Part shown: positions 36,276 through 48,246 of the stretch, piece after piece
How positions within the stretch are numbered: position 1 is the first letter of the stretch
Layout: each line of letters starts with the position of its first letter
Source: Athripsodes cinereus
Lineage: Eukaryota; Arthropoda; Insecta; Trichoptera; Leptoceridae
Length of the DNA: 64,000 bases
Direction: 5' to 3'
Assembly (NCBI GenBank): GCA_947579605.1
Contig: OX388307.1
Coordinates: forward strand, 16,283,237 to 16,347,236
The notes under the pieces: generated by a model
The model's input: only the letters and a program-made list of their open reading frames with translations
Database searches by the model: none
Told to the model about the DNA's origin: nothing
Program-made: the position numbers and the translations under genes

Positions 36276-36929
36276 TGAAATGCCAAAAATAATGTCCATT
36301 ATTTTTTTGTTTTTAATTGAAATTATCATAAAATTATTTAGACATGTTTAATGAACACATTTTAAAACCTCTAATACAAGCAAACTTAAGTAAAATGTGT
36401 TGAATGTTGTGATAAACTTATTACCGATAATCTTCATATGCAAATCTTGACGGATTTAAACTTCTCCTACCAATGTGGTCAAACTGTTTTAAACATTTAT
36501 CGAGTGTGGTATTATAGTTTCATAAACTATAATGAAAAAAAGCTTGTCAACATTAAAGTATTTGCAATATGTTATATCCAATTCCTAAATTTGGAACCAG
36601 TAATATAGGTATTTAAAAAAATTCAATGAATATTTAATAAGCTTCAAACTTATCCATTTAAAATCTCATCTAAATGATTTGAACATTTGAGGTTTATGAG
36701 AAATAAATGACAATATTCTGTTAAAAAAAAAAACTTTGTGAGAAAACGTGTGCATATTGCTCTACTTAATTCAGCTGACAACAATGAGTTTCCATAACAG
36801 AATATCAATTATATGTTCCTCTTCATTTCCTTATAAAATTAATCATCATACATTAACATTTTACTGTACCATAATTAACAAATAATACACTGTTATTGTA
36901 TTATGTTTATATATTGCAAGTAATGAAGA
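36276..36929. other. AT-rich spacer, no gene seen
   Basis: No recognised feature precedes the 5' truncation point of the CR1-type element. Confidence 0.5.
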
Positions 36930-38490
36930 CTGTGGCCTGAGAAGCAGTCGGCCTACAGGAAGCGTCACTCAACAGAGACAAACTTAACCAGACTGATCTC
37001 TGATATCACCACATATATTTACAATGAGCGGGGAAGGCTAACTTTTCTGTGTCTCTTGGATATGAGCGCAGCTTTCGACACTGTGGATCATGGACTGCTG
37101 CTGTTGAAGTTGAGGGACAGGATTGGTGTTGAGGGTCCTGCGCTTGTGTGGTTCCGGTCATACTTGTCGGATAGAAGGCAGAGAATCTGTTTTGCTGGGG
37201 GGAAATCTGAGGAGCGGCTATTGGCTACTGGCGTCCCGCAGGGCTCCATCCTGGGACCGTTGCTGTTCATCCTGTACACTGCGGAGATTGAAAAAGTGGT
37301 CAAGTCCTATGGTTTGCAAATGAGTGCTTTTGCTGATGATGTGCAAGTGTATGGACACACAGAGGTCGGTGGTGAAGGGCAGCTTGAGATGGTTTTCTCC
37401 CAATGTGTTGATGGCATTTATAAATGGTTTTCTTTAAGTAAATTGTGTTTAAATCCGGATAAAACAGAGTTTTTGTGGCTGGCATCCAGAAGGAGACAGA
37501 ATCTAATACCAAATAATGATATTACTGTTGTGTTGATATTACAGTTCCATAAGACCTGCAACGTCAGTCAAACTTCTGGGAACCATAATAGACAGCTCGC
37601 TGTCTTTTGAGAAGCACATTAGTTCTCTTGTCAGTGCCTGTTACTTTCAGCTGCGGCAAATTGGGATGATAAAAAGGTGTCTCACATTGGATGCTAAGAA
37701 GTCACTAATTGTGGCTCTGGTAATATCCAGACTAGACTATCGCAACAGTATTTTAATGGGACTACCTGCTTGTCAAATCTATAGGCTGCAGTCAGTTTTG
37801 AAGTCAGCTGCACGTGTTATCTTTGGAGTACAAAGGTGTACACATATGACTCCACTTTTGAGGGAACTTCATTGGCTACCAGTGGAGGCTAGAGTGCAGT
37901 ACAAAGTGTGTATGTTAGTTTATAAGGCACTGAATGAGGATGCCCCAGTTTATATTGCTGAATTGTGCATGTTGAAAAATATAGGTATGAGGCAGCGTGC
38001 CTTGAGATCTGCTCAGAGTGTGTCCTTGGAGTTGGTAGCTCCGCAGAGGAAAAAATTAACAAATTACGGGGGTAGAGCCTTTTCTGTGGCGGGACCCAAC
38101 CTCTGGAATGGATTACCTCTTGAGCTTAGGCAAGCTGCAGATCTTAAGACATTCAGAAGGGACCTAAAAACTTTTTATTTTACCAATTACTTTTAAATAT
38201 TGCATTCTGTTTTACATTTTTGACTTCAAATATTATATTTTGTTTTACATAATTGACGTGGATACATATTGTATCTAAAATTTTTGTAACTCAATGTAGT
38301 ATTGAACTTCTGACGTGGATACCTTTATGTATCCAAGATTTCTCATTTATCTATGTATATATCTATATTTATAATATGACGTGGATGTAATGTCCTAGAA
38401 TTTATGAATTGTACAGTGTCCTTGAGGTGCTTCGGCACGTAAACGACACTTTAATATTGTCCAATAATAATAATAAATAATAATAATGAA
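36930..38490 (+). mobile_element. 5'-truncated CR1/L2-type LINE (family B)
   Basis: This is the largest coding remnant in the window. It begins inside the RT domain at a PEKQSAYRKRHSTET-like segment and runs through the RT palm, thumb and C-terminal domain to a TAA at 38196. A roughly 300-bp 3' untranslated region ends in a TAA/AATAA microsatellite (38462-38487), the tail type used by CR1-like elements. The 5' endonuclease and first RT motifs are absent, so the copy arose by ordinary 5' truncation. The 3' UTR holds three spaced copies of a TGACGTGGAT motif (about 38255, 38310 and 38380). Its base composition is visibly more GC-rich than the flanks. Confidence 0.9.
36945..38196 (+). pseudogene. 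CR1/L2-type reverse transcriptase ORF2 (3' half)
   Basis: The first frame (36945 to about 37545) contains RT motif A as LDMSAAFDTVDH (catalytic Asp), motif B as GVPQGSILGPLLF, and motif C as FADDVQVY with both catalytic Asp residues of the FADD box. It continues with SLSKLCLNPDKTEFLW. A single frameshift near 37,540 moves the reading into another frame, which resumes with ATSVKLLGTIIDSSLSFEKH and runs open through SRLDYRNSILMGLP, LRELHWLPVEARVQYKVCML and AFSVAGPNLWNGLPLELRQ to the stop at 38196. These are the standard C-terminal blocks of CR1/L2-type proteins. There is no start codon of its own. With a 5' truncation and one frameshift it cannot make an active enzyme, but decay is light, so the insertion is fairly young. 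Confidence 0.9.
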
Positions 38491-38981
38491 ATCAATTTTA
38501 TAGTTGATACAAATAATTGACAATGAGAATTATCATAATTTCAATTTGTCTGTTTACGCTCAATTGAAATATTGTCTACCTCATAGCTTAATGAGCTCTA
38601 CAAATCAACGCATTGAAATTAATGGATTGTGATTTGTAAGTACCTACCGATTAAAAAATGATAAACTACGAAATTATTTTTTTATTAGATTTATAATTTC
38701 ATCACATCATGAACATGTTTTTTATATTTGTCCATATTTAGGATTAAAGTAGTTCGGCCATAACTAGGTAAATCAAAAGTATTATTCCAAAAAAGTATTT
38801 TTCAGAGGTATTATTATATATTGCTCTTAGGTACTAAATAAATCAAACAAATTTCAATAAAGAAAACTATAATTTTTGTAAACATAAATAAGCACGTTTT
38901 TCTATATGTGTAGTGAATTCCATTCTAGAAATCTTCTGTTAATTAGCTAAATGAACTTTTTGCAAACACGTACAATATGTG
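38491..38981. other. AT-rich spacer, no gene seen
   Basis: No recognised feature. Confidence 0.5.
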
Positions 38982-39248
38982 TACACTGAGAAAAATACTC
39001 AAAACGAATCATTGGTACGGTACTATCAGATTAGGACCAGAGATCGTACAAACGATTCATTGGTATAAATCTATAATATTAACTCTTCGCAAACAAATCA
39101 TTGGTAAATTTACCAACAACTTGTTTGCGAAGAGTTAATATTATAGTTTCGTACTAATGAATCGTTTGTACGATCTCTGGTCCTAATCTGATAGTACGTA
39201 CCAATGATTCGTTGTGAAATTTCGTTAGTAATTTGTAATCTCAGTGTA
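38982..39248. mobile_element. Long-hairpin MITE with TA target sites
   Basis: The element (38984-39246, 263 bp) starts CACTGAGA and ends TCTCAGTG, flanked on both sides by TA, as expected for a Tc1/mariner-type insertion. Nearly the whole element is an inverted repeat: CGAATCATTGGTACG, CTATCAGATTAGGACCAGAG, ATCGTACAAACGATTCATT and TAATATTAACTCTTCGCAAA all reappear in reverse complement on the right side. The short centre (GGTAAATTTACC) is itself palindromic. There is no transposase. Its transcript would fold into one long hairpin. Confidence 0.9.
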
Positions 39249-40444
39249 CAAACACGTACAAGTACCTATTCAAAAATAAAATATCGGATCAAAATGTCTC
39301 ATGTGCACCATGATTTCTGAATAAATGTCTTCATACAAGATCTACATATATATTAACTAACTAAATGGGCGTGGATATTTATCCTAAATGTTGTAGATAA
39401 ATAAATAAATATTGTCACGTTATTATTATTACGTAATAATGTGATGATGATAAAACCGAAAAGCTTCCACGTTCATTGCGATGCATTGATGTACGACAAT
39501 ATGAAGTCGAATAAATCATTAATGTCACATCACACGTGAGTACACCTCGATAAATTATAATAAAAAATAAAAATTCAGCAGATGAGTAATCGTTCTATTG
39601 ACGCAATACAATAATACTCTTTTACATGTCGTCTGTTTTTCTTCCCACGTCAAACATATTCCTCTGCATAACAGCACTTATACACAGCCGTTATGAAAGC
39701 TACCTCCTTCCTTGTTTCATTGTTACCGTTTTAAGCTTTCAGTAAGCGTACACACAACGTTTTTCATGTTTTCGATTGTTTGGAATTCACATATATGCAT
39801 CGAGAATCGCATAATACCGTACACAATAACTAATATTCTGCTTACAATAATAATACGAGTAGTAGTAATATGTTCGTATGCTCGTACTTTACTACGTGTA
39901 AACGTTCTCTCATGAATCTATGTTTCGTAAACTGTGTTGGCATTCCCGGATCGTTATTATTAACATATTTATATTTCACAAACCATATTACATACATACA
40001 TACATGAAAACAATGTATGTATGTATGTAATATGATTATAATTTTATTTTGTTTGTGGGTTTTCTTATTTTATTAATATGTATTTTATTTAAATTTAATG
40101 TCAAGGTGGATTTTTTTAACACATACATACTTGACTTATTATTAGTATATGATAGATTTTAAATTTTACGTCTAGATTATAGAGTATTTGTACTGCATAC
40201 CTGTATTATTATATAATAATTATTTTGAATGTTGTTCCTCGCTAATGCTAAGCGCACTAGTGCCTAATGAATACAAGTTCAGCATGTATCGATTGTAGTA
40301 TATATTTTGATGTTTTTTTTATAATATTATTGTCACAAGTTGGGTAGATATTGTTTTTTTTTTTTCTTTTTTCGATTTCGGTGAATTTGCTATAGTAGCA
40401 ATGATACCTATAGATGCATAATGTTGTTATATGTATACCTGTAT
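39249..40444. other. AT-rich spacer; small perfect hairpin
   Basis: The only structure noted is a microsatellite hairpin. The 22 bases 39984-40005 (CATATTACATACATACATACAT in two parts of 20 and 2) are the exact reverse complement of 40013-40034 with a 7-base loop. This is an ACAT/ATGT repeat expanded in both orientations. No gene was seen. Confidence 0.6.
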
Positions 40445-40644
40445 NNNNNNNNNNNNNNNNNNNNNNNNNNNNNNNNNNNNNNNNNNNNNNNNNNNNNNNN
40501 NNNNNNNNNNNNNNNNNNNNNNNNNNNNNNNNNNNNNNNNNNNNNNNNNNNNNNNNNNNNNNNNNNNNNNNNNNNNNNNNNNNNNNNNNNNNNNNNNNNN
40601 NNNNNNNNNNNNNNNNNNNNNNNNNNNNNNNNNNNNNNNNNNNN
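40445..40644. other. Assembly gap of 200 N
   Basis: Exactly 200 undetermined bases. The round number suggests a placeholder and not a measured length, so the true distance is unknown. Open frames spanning it are artefacts. Confidence 0.99.
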
Positions 40645-42444
40645 GAAATATCTTTCAAATAAAACTACTATGGTACACTGGCTACACTAAAACAACTTAA
40701 TCCTTATATTTTTATTGTTACTTCAAATTTACATTATAACGAATATAATTTTGACCATATTTACAACATTGTAACTTGAATAGTTTGATCAGTTTTTTTT
40801 CTCGCATTATAATTTTTTTATAATTGTATACATTTCATTTGATAATTCATGTACTTACTTTGTAATATTTGTTGAATGAAAAAAAACTTGCGCGAAGGTA
40901 TATGGTACACTGTATAATAAATACTCACCTACTATATACCTACACATAGCAATGTATGTACCGACTCACAGGTACGCGATCAGTCAATAAAGAACCACTA
41001 AACTTAGAACACGCTTTCTTACTTCACCTTATTTAACCGCTACACTACTACATGACGAAGAAGAATATTTCACACAAACTTTATTTAATGGACTTTTCAT
41101 ATCAGATTAAAACACCTCGTTATATTTTATACAGAATATTGAAAGAGAAAATATATTATCTACCTACACGAAATATAATAAAACATCTTCAATCCTTAGT
41201 AACTACTTTCCAAATTAGTTAGAAAATAATGTTTTTCACTTTTTTATAAAAAAAAGTTCGACAGATCGTTAAAAGTTTTTTTACTTATAACGGAAGCACA
41301 AATAGGCATTTTACCTAAGAATATAATATTTTATTATTTCTATATAAAGATATTAGTTTATTTCAGCTCGTTATTCATTATTTATTATGTAAAGTTATTT
41401 TTAATATCTTCTCACAAAATGTTTTTTGATAAAAATAATCTTAGTATGATTATAAACTAGTTTCAAATCCAGTGTCGCTCAGGGAAAAAACATCAAAACG
41501 AAAATGTGGATATTTAAAAGAAAAAAGTTGTGAGTGTTATTTAGAAGATTGCTTACTTTTTTGGTTGAAATATCATAGAAAGAAAACTTCTTAATTTAAT
41601 TATGAGTTTTAAAAGGAGTTTTAATTATTTTTATGAAATATAACGGAAATATAAAATTCTCTGATGTCTTCATACTATTACTACATAGCATCTAATCATC
41701 AAAAATGCAACTTAATATAGAAAATGTTGGTTAAATCTACCATAGAGAATATTGAAGTTATTAATTGCCGATATCGCAGATGTCTGGAGATTTCAATTTC
41801 CCATAGATAGATAGTATATAAAAACATTTACAAACTAACTCAGATATTTATATGAATTAACCTTCAGATGGTTTTATTTCCAGAATCAATTAGCCATATT
41901 GGGCAGATTTTATTGCAGCTTTATGCTTTGCCTTCTTTTTGTATCGCTACATTAATTTTTAAACTCAATAGTGAAATGTTTGCACGAACGGAAAATCTGT
42001 TTCGTAATTAATTACATTACATTATGTTTTAGTTAAGCTGTAACGAGCTTTTATTATCAAACAATAACTATATTCAGCAACTCTTGTGCCTTTTATAGGC
42101 TGGTTAGATATTAATTAGTGCAAAAGAAAAAATATATAACAATTTTTAGTCCGCAGATTTTTATCTATAGGTACCTATATAATCTAATGAATGTTTCAAC
42201 TCATTCAATATTTTTATGTTTTTTTTGTTGTCTTGTTTTTGACTTATGGTTTTGTTATGTATATGACTTTGTATTTTTTTTTGCTATTGTCCATTATACT
42301 TTTTGTTGAACATGTAAAAGGCTCACGCAGTATATTGTGTTAAATAAACCAATGTTTTATTTGTGTATTCTTTAAAGCAATTTTTACCAGAGTCAAACAA
42401 CAAAGAAATTAATGACCTTTTCAACCACTACTTTGTATACTGTA
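40645..42444. other. AT-rich spacer, no gene seen
   Basis: No recognised feature. The frame at 42118-42309 is a run of hydrophobic and aromatic codons from T-rich DNA, not a recognisable protein. Confidence 0.5.
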
Positions 42445-42690
42445 CCTACTATCATATCAATACGTCATATCCCACAAGTAGGTAAGCCAGCAGACCAGCT
42501 GCATTTAGTAACCATGCAAGCTGTCCTCTTTGTGTCAAAAAATTTCAAACATTCAGGTCTGTACATGTTATCTGTACGTGTTATGTTAAAAAAAAAATTA
42601 AGATGTAAAATATCTTTATTTTTTCGAACATCTGCGTTCTACAAGACACTCGAAAACTAACCGAAAAGAGTGGGAGACCAACTTTTTATT
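42445..42690 (+). repeat. Dispersed family 1, copy at 42.4 kb
   Basis: Blocks in order: GTCATATCCCACAAGTAGG, GCCAGCAGACCAGCTGCATT, CCATGCAAGCTGTCCTCTTT, CATTCAGG, TAAGATGTAAAATATCTTTA, CACTCGAAAACTAACCG and GAGTGGGAGACCAA. This copy retains both the head and the tail of the family, with an altered middle. Confidence 0.8.
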
Positions 42691-44884
42691 TGGTGTTCCA
42701 TGGTATTTATGCTCTTTATACATTTTTAATGTATTGGATTGGTTTGGAGCAACTTTTTTATATCAATTACATCTCATATCTTGTGTGGGTGTCGGAAAAA
42801 TAAAATGGTACGTACGTTAATTATTTAAATGAAAACTAAAGATTTATAAGAATCACGTTCAAAAATTACTGTGGTCATGATAAATTTTCATTTTATCTTT
42901 TTTCTTGATCATCCTTGCGCTAGCATTAGATACTTAAGAAAAATATTAACAGTAAGAAAATAGAAGTAGAATACTAAGTAATTAATGTATTTTCGTATCA
43001 TATTTCCATAGTATCAGTTGCAATAACTCTTTCTGTTTGATCCATGTACTGTACATACATTCCACGCCTGGGTTCGTGACGATTTCAGTTATTTCCACCA
43101 TCAAAGTTGTTGTTTACAGTGCGGTCTCTGTGAAAAACAGCCTGTCGTACGTTAAATATTACCTTCAGTTAAATGGCAAAGTTTTACCTCAAAATTATTA
43201 TTTGCGAAATACATAAGCTCGTTGTTGTTCTTATACCATTTCATTTTGGTTTGATTTATATTGTAGTAAGTACCTACTACATCTTAGATTCTCTACTTAG
43301 TAATATCGAAGTTGTAAATTATTTATTTAGAGTGTGAGATCTCAGTTGCTTAGAGGTTATAGATATGAGCTCTCGTATAAAATAATATAGTGTATGATAT
43401 TATAATGTAAATGTTCCACCTCCCGTTGTAACATAATCAAATCTGTAAGTATCACAACATTACTAACATACATACCTACATACTTACACGCATGTTATTA
43501 TAATATTCGCGAGTTACTTTGTTATTGCTACTCAAGGCATCGTTAACTAGAGATTTTTTTCTTTTTACATATTACTGGTATTACTCAAAATAAAATATGG
43601 AACGCAGTTCTCAGGAGATTTGTTTTTGACAACTTTTTTTAAATTAATGAAGAATAAAAGCCGGGAACTACTTTTATTCCTACCAATAAAATACGATGAA
43701 ACAAAAGCGACACTAAAACAATACAACCTATGTATTATTTAATATGAAAATTACATACTTATTTAAAATAAAAGAATAATTAAAATTGAAAAGACACCAA
43801 AGAAGTTAGATGAAAGAAATCAACATACGTATAGTCGTGATCTCGTCACTGTTTATTATCACACACCCAAAGGATGTAGTCCGCATACTGTTTTCCAATC
43901 CCACAATCACACCACGGACTTACGAACTATGTAAAGTTTAAAGAAAAAAATGGGAAAATTATTGAGATGTGTAATGTTCTCTTAATTACATACTTAATTA
44001 GTTTTTTTTCATTTTATTAAACGAGCATCTCATTGATTCGTAATTCGATTCGAAAATATCTATAAACATTTCGAATCGAATCTTTAAGCATTCAAATTAG
44101 ACACCTCGAATGTTGTGTATGTAAAGTATATCTAAATATAATGATTTTTCTCCCTAAGGAATACATGATACTGAGTCAAGACGCTTACATGCGTCACAGC
44201 CTGTTAAAGTGACATCACCTCAAGTTAAAAACATTCCCAATAGTGTATATTTTATGTAATGTACTAAATAATATATTTGTTTCTATACAATACATAAATA
44301 TTTTTTTTGTATTACTAAATGTATTTTATCAATCCTTAGAGATTGTGATTATTTCTTTCGCGTAATTTTATCTCGTTTGATGTAGGTAGGTATATAACGT
44401 TGTATTCATTCATTTTGAAATTCATTGTATTTCTGTTGAAGCAGAATCCCTTTTAAATCAGTATAATACAACATTTTGTCAGATTTTAAGCCATTAATGT
44501 AAAAAAATACAAAAAACAGATTAATGGTTTAGAATGAAAAAGTAGCGAGGATATACCCCATGTTTTACATCGCAAACAATTGTACCGTTCACTTGACGGT
44601 TTGAAAAATCATTTTAGGTAAATAATATTTTTAATAAAAATAAAAAAAGCATCAAGGATTCCGGTATTCAAAATAACAACAGTAATATCATTTTGTTTTT
44701 TGTAGATACTTTTTGTACTTGGGAAAATTCCGCCCTTAATGTTTTAGTCCGTTCACACGTCTATTCGTTGTGGTATGTTTGTTATTGTATGAACACACTT
44801 ACCAGACAAGTAACAGAAAAACCAATACCCTCTGTGAGTGGTTGCATCTATTGAGCCTGTTCCTAGGCAATATAGTCGATAGTA
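42691..44884. other. AT-rich spacer with one small frame of note
   Basis: An ATG-initiated frame at 43810-43941 (43 codons) reads IITHPKDVVRILFSNPTI and ends at a TAA overlapping a possible splice donor (GTAAAG). It faintly resembles the substrate-side N-terminal segment of insect cytochrome P450s but is too short to call. The minus strand of the same patch resembles interspersed-repeat sequence. Otherwise nothing was seen. Confidence 0.35.
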
Positions 44885-44945
44885 AAACCTCCATGTTTAT
44901 CATATGCAGTTAGTTTACAGATTACTCAACATGAAGGAGATGTGA
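44885..44945 (-). repeat. Weak fragment of dispersed family 1
   Basis: CCTCCATGTTTATCATATGC, then AGTTAGTTTACAGATTACTC, parallels the minus-oriented family-1 head at 45.8 and 53.9 kb. It is short and diverged. Confidence 0.35.
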
Positions 44946-45544
44946 TATTACAAAGTATTAAAAAATGTACTGTAAAAATATTTCTTACAAAATACATATT
45001 CATCATAAAAACCTAGATTTATTTTATTGTGTTTTATGGATACAAAGACAGACTATGGAATCTAAAAGAGAAAGATTTTTTAGTCCACAAATAGGTGAAA
45101 ATGCGTGATTTAATTTGAAAATCGTTAATCGATAGATGGCGATTTCTACTTGGTTCTTTCTCTTCAAATGAAACCGGTTTTAAAGCTAGTAATAAATAGC
45201 ATAAAGTTTTGAGATAAAATACGGCACATTGGTTTATGAACACGTCTTTTTCAGAATGTTTCACAAGTCATGATGGTTCTCATTATTCATTAATATATCT
45301 ACATAATATCTACAACGTAAGAGAATACAAAATGATGAAATGAGCAAAATTAGGGAAATTTCTACACACTCGTAATGCTATTAGGTTCATGTAATACCAA
45401 CTACTTAGGTGAAGATTATTTTATATAAGGAATTGTTCGTCGGTAGGTATACTTCTTAACTATCATACTATCTGATTTTATGTACATGTGTAGTTAGAAG
45501 GTATTTCTGTATCCAATATATTTATCTATCCCTTCTCTACAGAA

Positions 45545-45880
45545 TCATTTCTTCTGTATGTTTTCGAGTACCCTGTACACGGCATATGTTCGTAAAACAT
45601 CACGAATTAGACGAATCATCACGAATTCAGCGAACACTGTTATGTAATAGAATAAATAAATAAATAAGGTATGTTACCAAGAATAATAAATTCAATCGTA
45701 AAATATGTCATCACCCTAAATCTCTTATTTTTTATCGGTAAACATAGTACGCCACCCTTCCCGAATGTCTTGTTTTTTTATTGATATGGAAAGAAAAATC
45801 TGCATGTTTATTATATGCAGTTGGTCTGCTGGCTACTCCACTTATGGGAAAAACCGTGATTGTAGGGATTGTTGATACAG
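45545..45880 (-). repeat. Dispersed family 1, minus copy at 45.6 kb
   Basis: On the plus strand TTCTTCTGTATGTTTTCGAG, then TACCCTGTACACGGCATATG, is the reverse complement of the family tail (TTTTACAGGACACTCGAAAA). Further along, ATGCAGTTGGTCTGCTGGCT and CCACTTATGGGAAAAACCGT are the reverse complement of the head. A stretch in the middle (about 45,620-45,770) does not match and may be an insertion. Confidence 0.7.
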
Positions 45881-47941
45881 GGCTTTCGCACCATAGAGCG
45901 AACCGGACCACTGCATTGTCTATACTACATATGATTTATCTGTGTATTGTCATATCTCGCTTCTTCCATTAAGTCCAAATAAAATTGTTCTGTTTTTAAA
46001 TCGCTCCGTATTTTTTTTTCGAGAAAACCCAGAGATTTCCCAATCCAGAGATTAAACTCGTACTTGCATGTTCATTACATGTACCTACATAAGTTCACGG
46101 GCTTTAAACATTTCATAAAAATCTACGTTTCAAAGAATATGCTTCTTAAGCTTTCATGAATTAAATTAAAATAATAGTAAATGATAAGAGGAGGAAATAT
46201 AAAGAAAAGAAGAGCATTAACAAACGTATTATCTGTAGATAATGATGATTTGATGTATCGGGTAATAAAATTAAGTGTATAGACATTCGTATCACGTTTA
46301 TTTTCAAACAAAGTTAGGAGATGAAAGGAAAAGTTGTATTATATTATTACATAATACCAATCAGTGGTGTACCTTTCTTTTATGCAAAAAAAATCACATG
46401 TCTATGTATATTTGCGTCTTTTTACATATGAAAAATAACTAATGCATGCATGATTGCTAAATTTCTTGGACCAAATTTACATTGGGTTAAGCAACATCTT
46501 CTTTTTCTGGCAATCCACCCGTAACGAGTCATTTGAAATAGTAACGTGTGCTAACATATACTGAAAAAATACGACCTCTAAATTTTTACCCTCCAGTCGG
46601 AACACATTTCAAGACCAGCTTTCAATGAATACATAAAATGGCATCTCGAATAAATATACACTAGATAAAACAAAACAACTTCTCAACCATTGCGTCATAA
46701 CAAATTCTTGAATCAAACTTACATATTTTGATAATACGAGATATCAATGATTGATATTCATTGCAAAAATATGAACAACCTAAAAAGTTTAGTCCCGCCA
46801 TTGATAATAGTTATGTATGTGGGTACAACTATGTGTGTTGAGTTAGGCAGTTGTATATTGAAACTCTCTACGGGACAGACTTCAAAGACCTATGTACGAG
46901 TATGTATGTACGAATATTGGCACATATAGACATCATACAGATACCAGACGGATACCAAGCGAATACCAATCTGAGAAATCTCCAAGCGACTGAACCAGTA
47001 CGTGTATTTAGTATGTGACTAGAGCATAAGTTAGTTGATAGTTCAAAAACTTAATCATGATTATTTCGTGACTTACAAATACATAGTAAAACAATAAAAC
47101 AAAAATTTTCTATGGTTTGTAAAAAAAATAAAGTCCTTTTTTTCTGAAATATGTTTGTATCAAAGTTATTTTAAAACTATCACTAAAATCGTTGAAGATT
47201 CCAAGAGCGTACAAAAGGCTGATGAACCGTCCCAAAAAAACTGGCAAAAAAGAAAAAAATGTTATGCTCCTATGTTTGTATATTTATGTATTGAATTTGA
47301 AGCGTCAAACAATTTAAGTAATATCTCATTCTCGTTTCAAACATCTAATCCGCTCATTTTCTATTAGGTATAAATATTTTCGGTAATTATCTGTTGGTAT
47401 GTAACTAAGGAGGAAAGTCTTCATCGTAAAAAAATTATGTAATAAACCTTGGATAAATGAAAGAAAAAACCTTGATCGCCTACTAATCGAATGCAAATTT
47501 CATGTTGTGTAAAGGGGATAGTGACATTATGTCTCTGGGCCCGCCCTGGTAGCACACTGTTCAGTGTTATTGCCTATTGGTATTAGTATCAACAGAAGCA
47601 TGAATAAAGTTCTTAGCCGACCCTAAATGAAACACTAAACTTTCTCAAAGAAATAAACTCAAGTAGATCGTAAAATTGCCTCGTGCTCTCCTCTCTCCCG
47701 CCTATTTTATTTATCATTTGGTGCGAGAATATTGTCGCAATATCTACATATTACCCATTTCCATACTAACTTACACCATTCTCGATTTTAAAATGAAATT
47801 TTCATTACCGCCTTGTGAGATGAATACATTATTAAACCTATATTTTGTCAATTATTATACATGACATAAATTAAATAACTTTAATTAAAGAACAAATTGT
47901 TATTTCAATTCCATTGTGATGCCTTTAACTGTCAAATTATG
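45881..47941. other. AT-rich spacer, no gene seen
   Basis: A short imperfect GATACC-based triplication occurs near 46,938-46,966. Open frames at 46747-46929 and 47155-47367 carry no recognisable motif. Confidence 0.5.
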
Positions 47942-48246
47942 AATGTACTATACTATACCATCACGGCATATCCCACAAGTGGGGTAGCCAGCAGATCAGC
48001 TGCATGTAAGAAACATGCAAACTGTCCTCTTCGTGCCAATATAAAATCAAGACATTCAGGATGGGTGGCAAACCTCATCGGTGAATTTAAGATGTATAAT
48101 GTCTTAATTTTTTCGAACACCTGCCTTTTACAGGACACTCGAAAACTTACGCAGAAGAGTGGGAGACCAGTTCTTTACTGGGAGCTCCACGGGCTAAACC
48201 GGGTGCTCCACGGGCACCATGAATATTCAATGGCAAAAAATGTACT
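47942..48246 (+). repeat. Dispersed family 1, best copy (about 289 bp)
   Basis: This is the most complete copy: CATCACGGCATATCCCACAA, GTGGGGTAGCCAGCAGATCA, CTGTCCTCTTCGTGCCAA, TTCAGGATGGGTGGCAAAC, TTAAGATGTATAATGTCTTA, CCTTTTACAGGACACTCGAA, AGAGTGGGAGACCAGTTCTT and a GGGAGCTCCACGGGC end that is partly duplicated. AATGTACT flanks it on both sides (47942-47949 and 48239-48246), a possible 8-bp target duplication. No terminal inverted repeat and no coding content were found. The open frame running through it is not meaningful. Confidence 0.75.

Noticed and set aside
40257..40700. Open frames spanning the N run
   Set aside because: They exist only because undetermined bases contain no stop codons.
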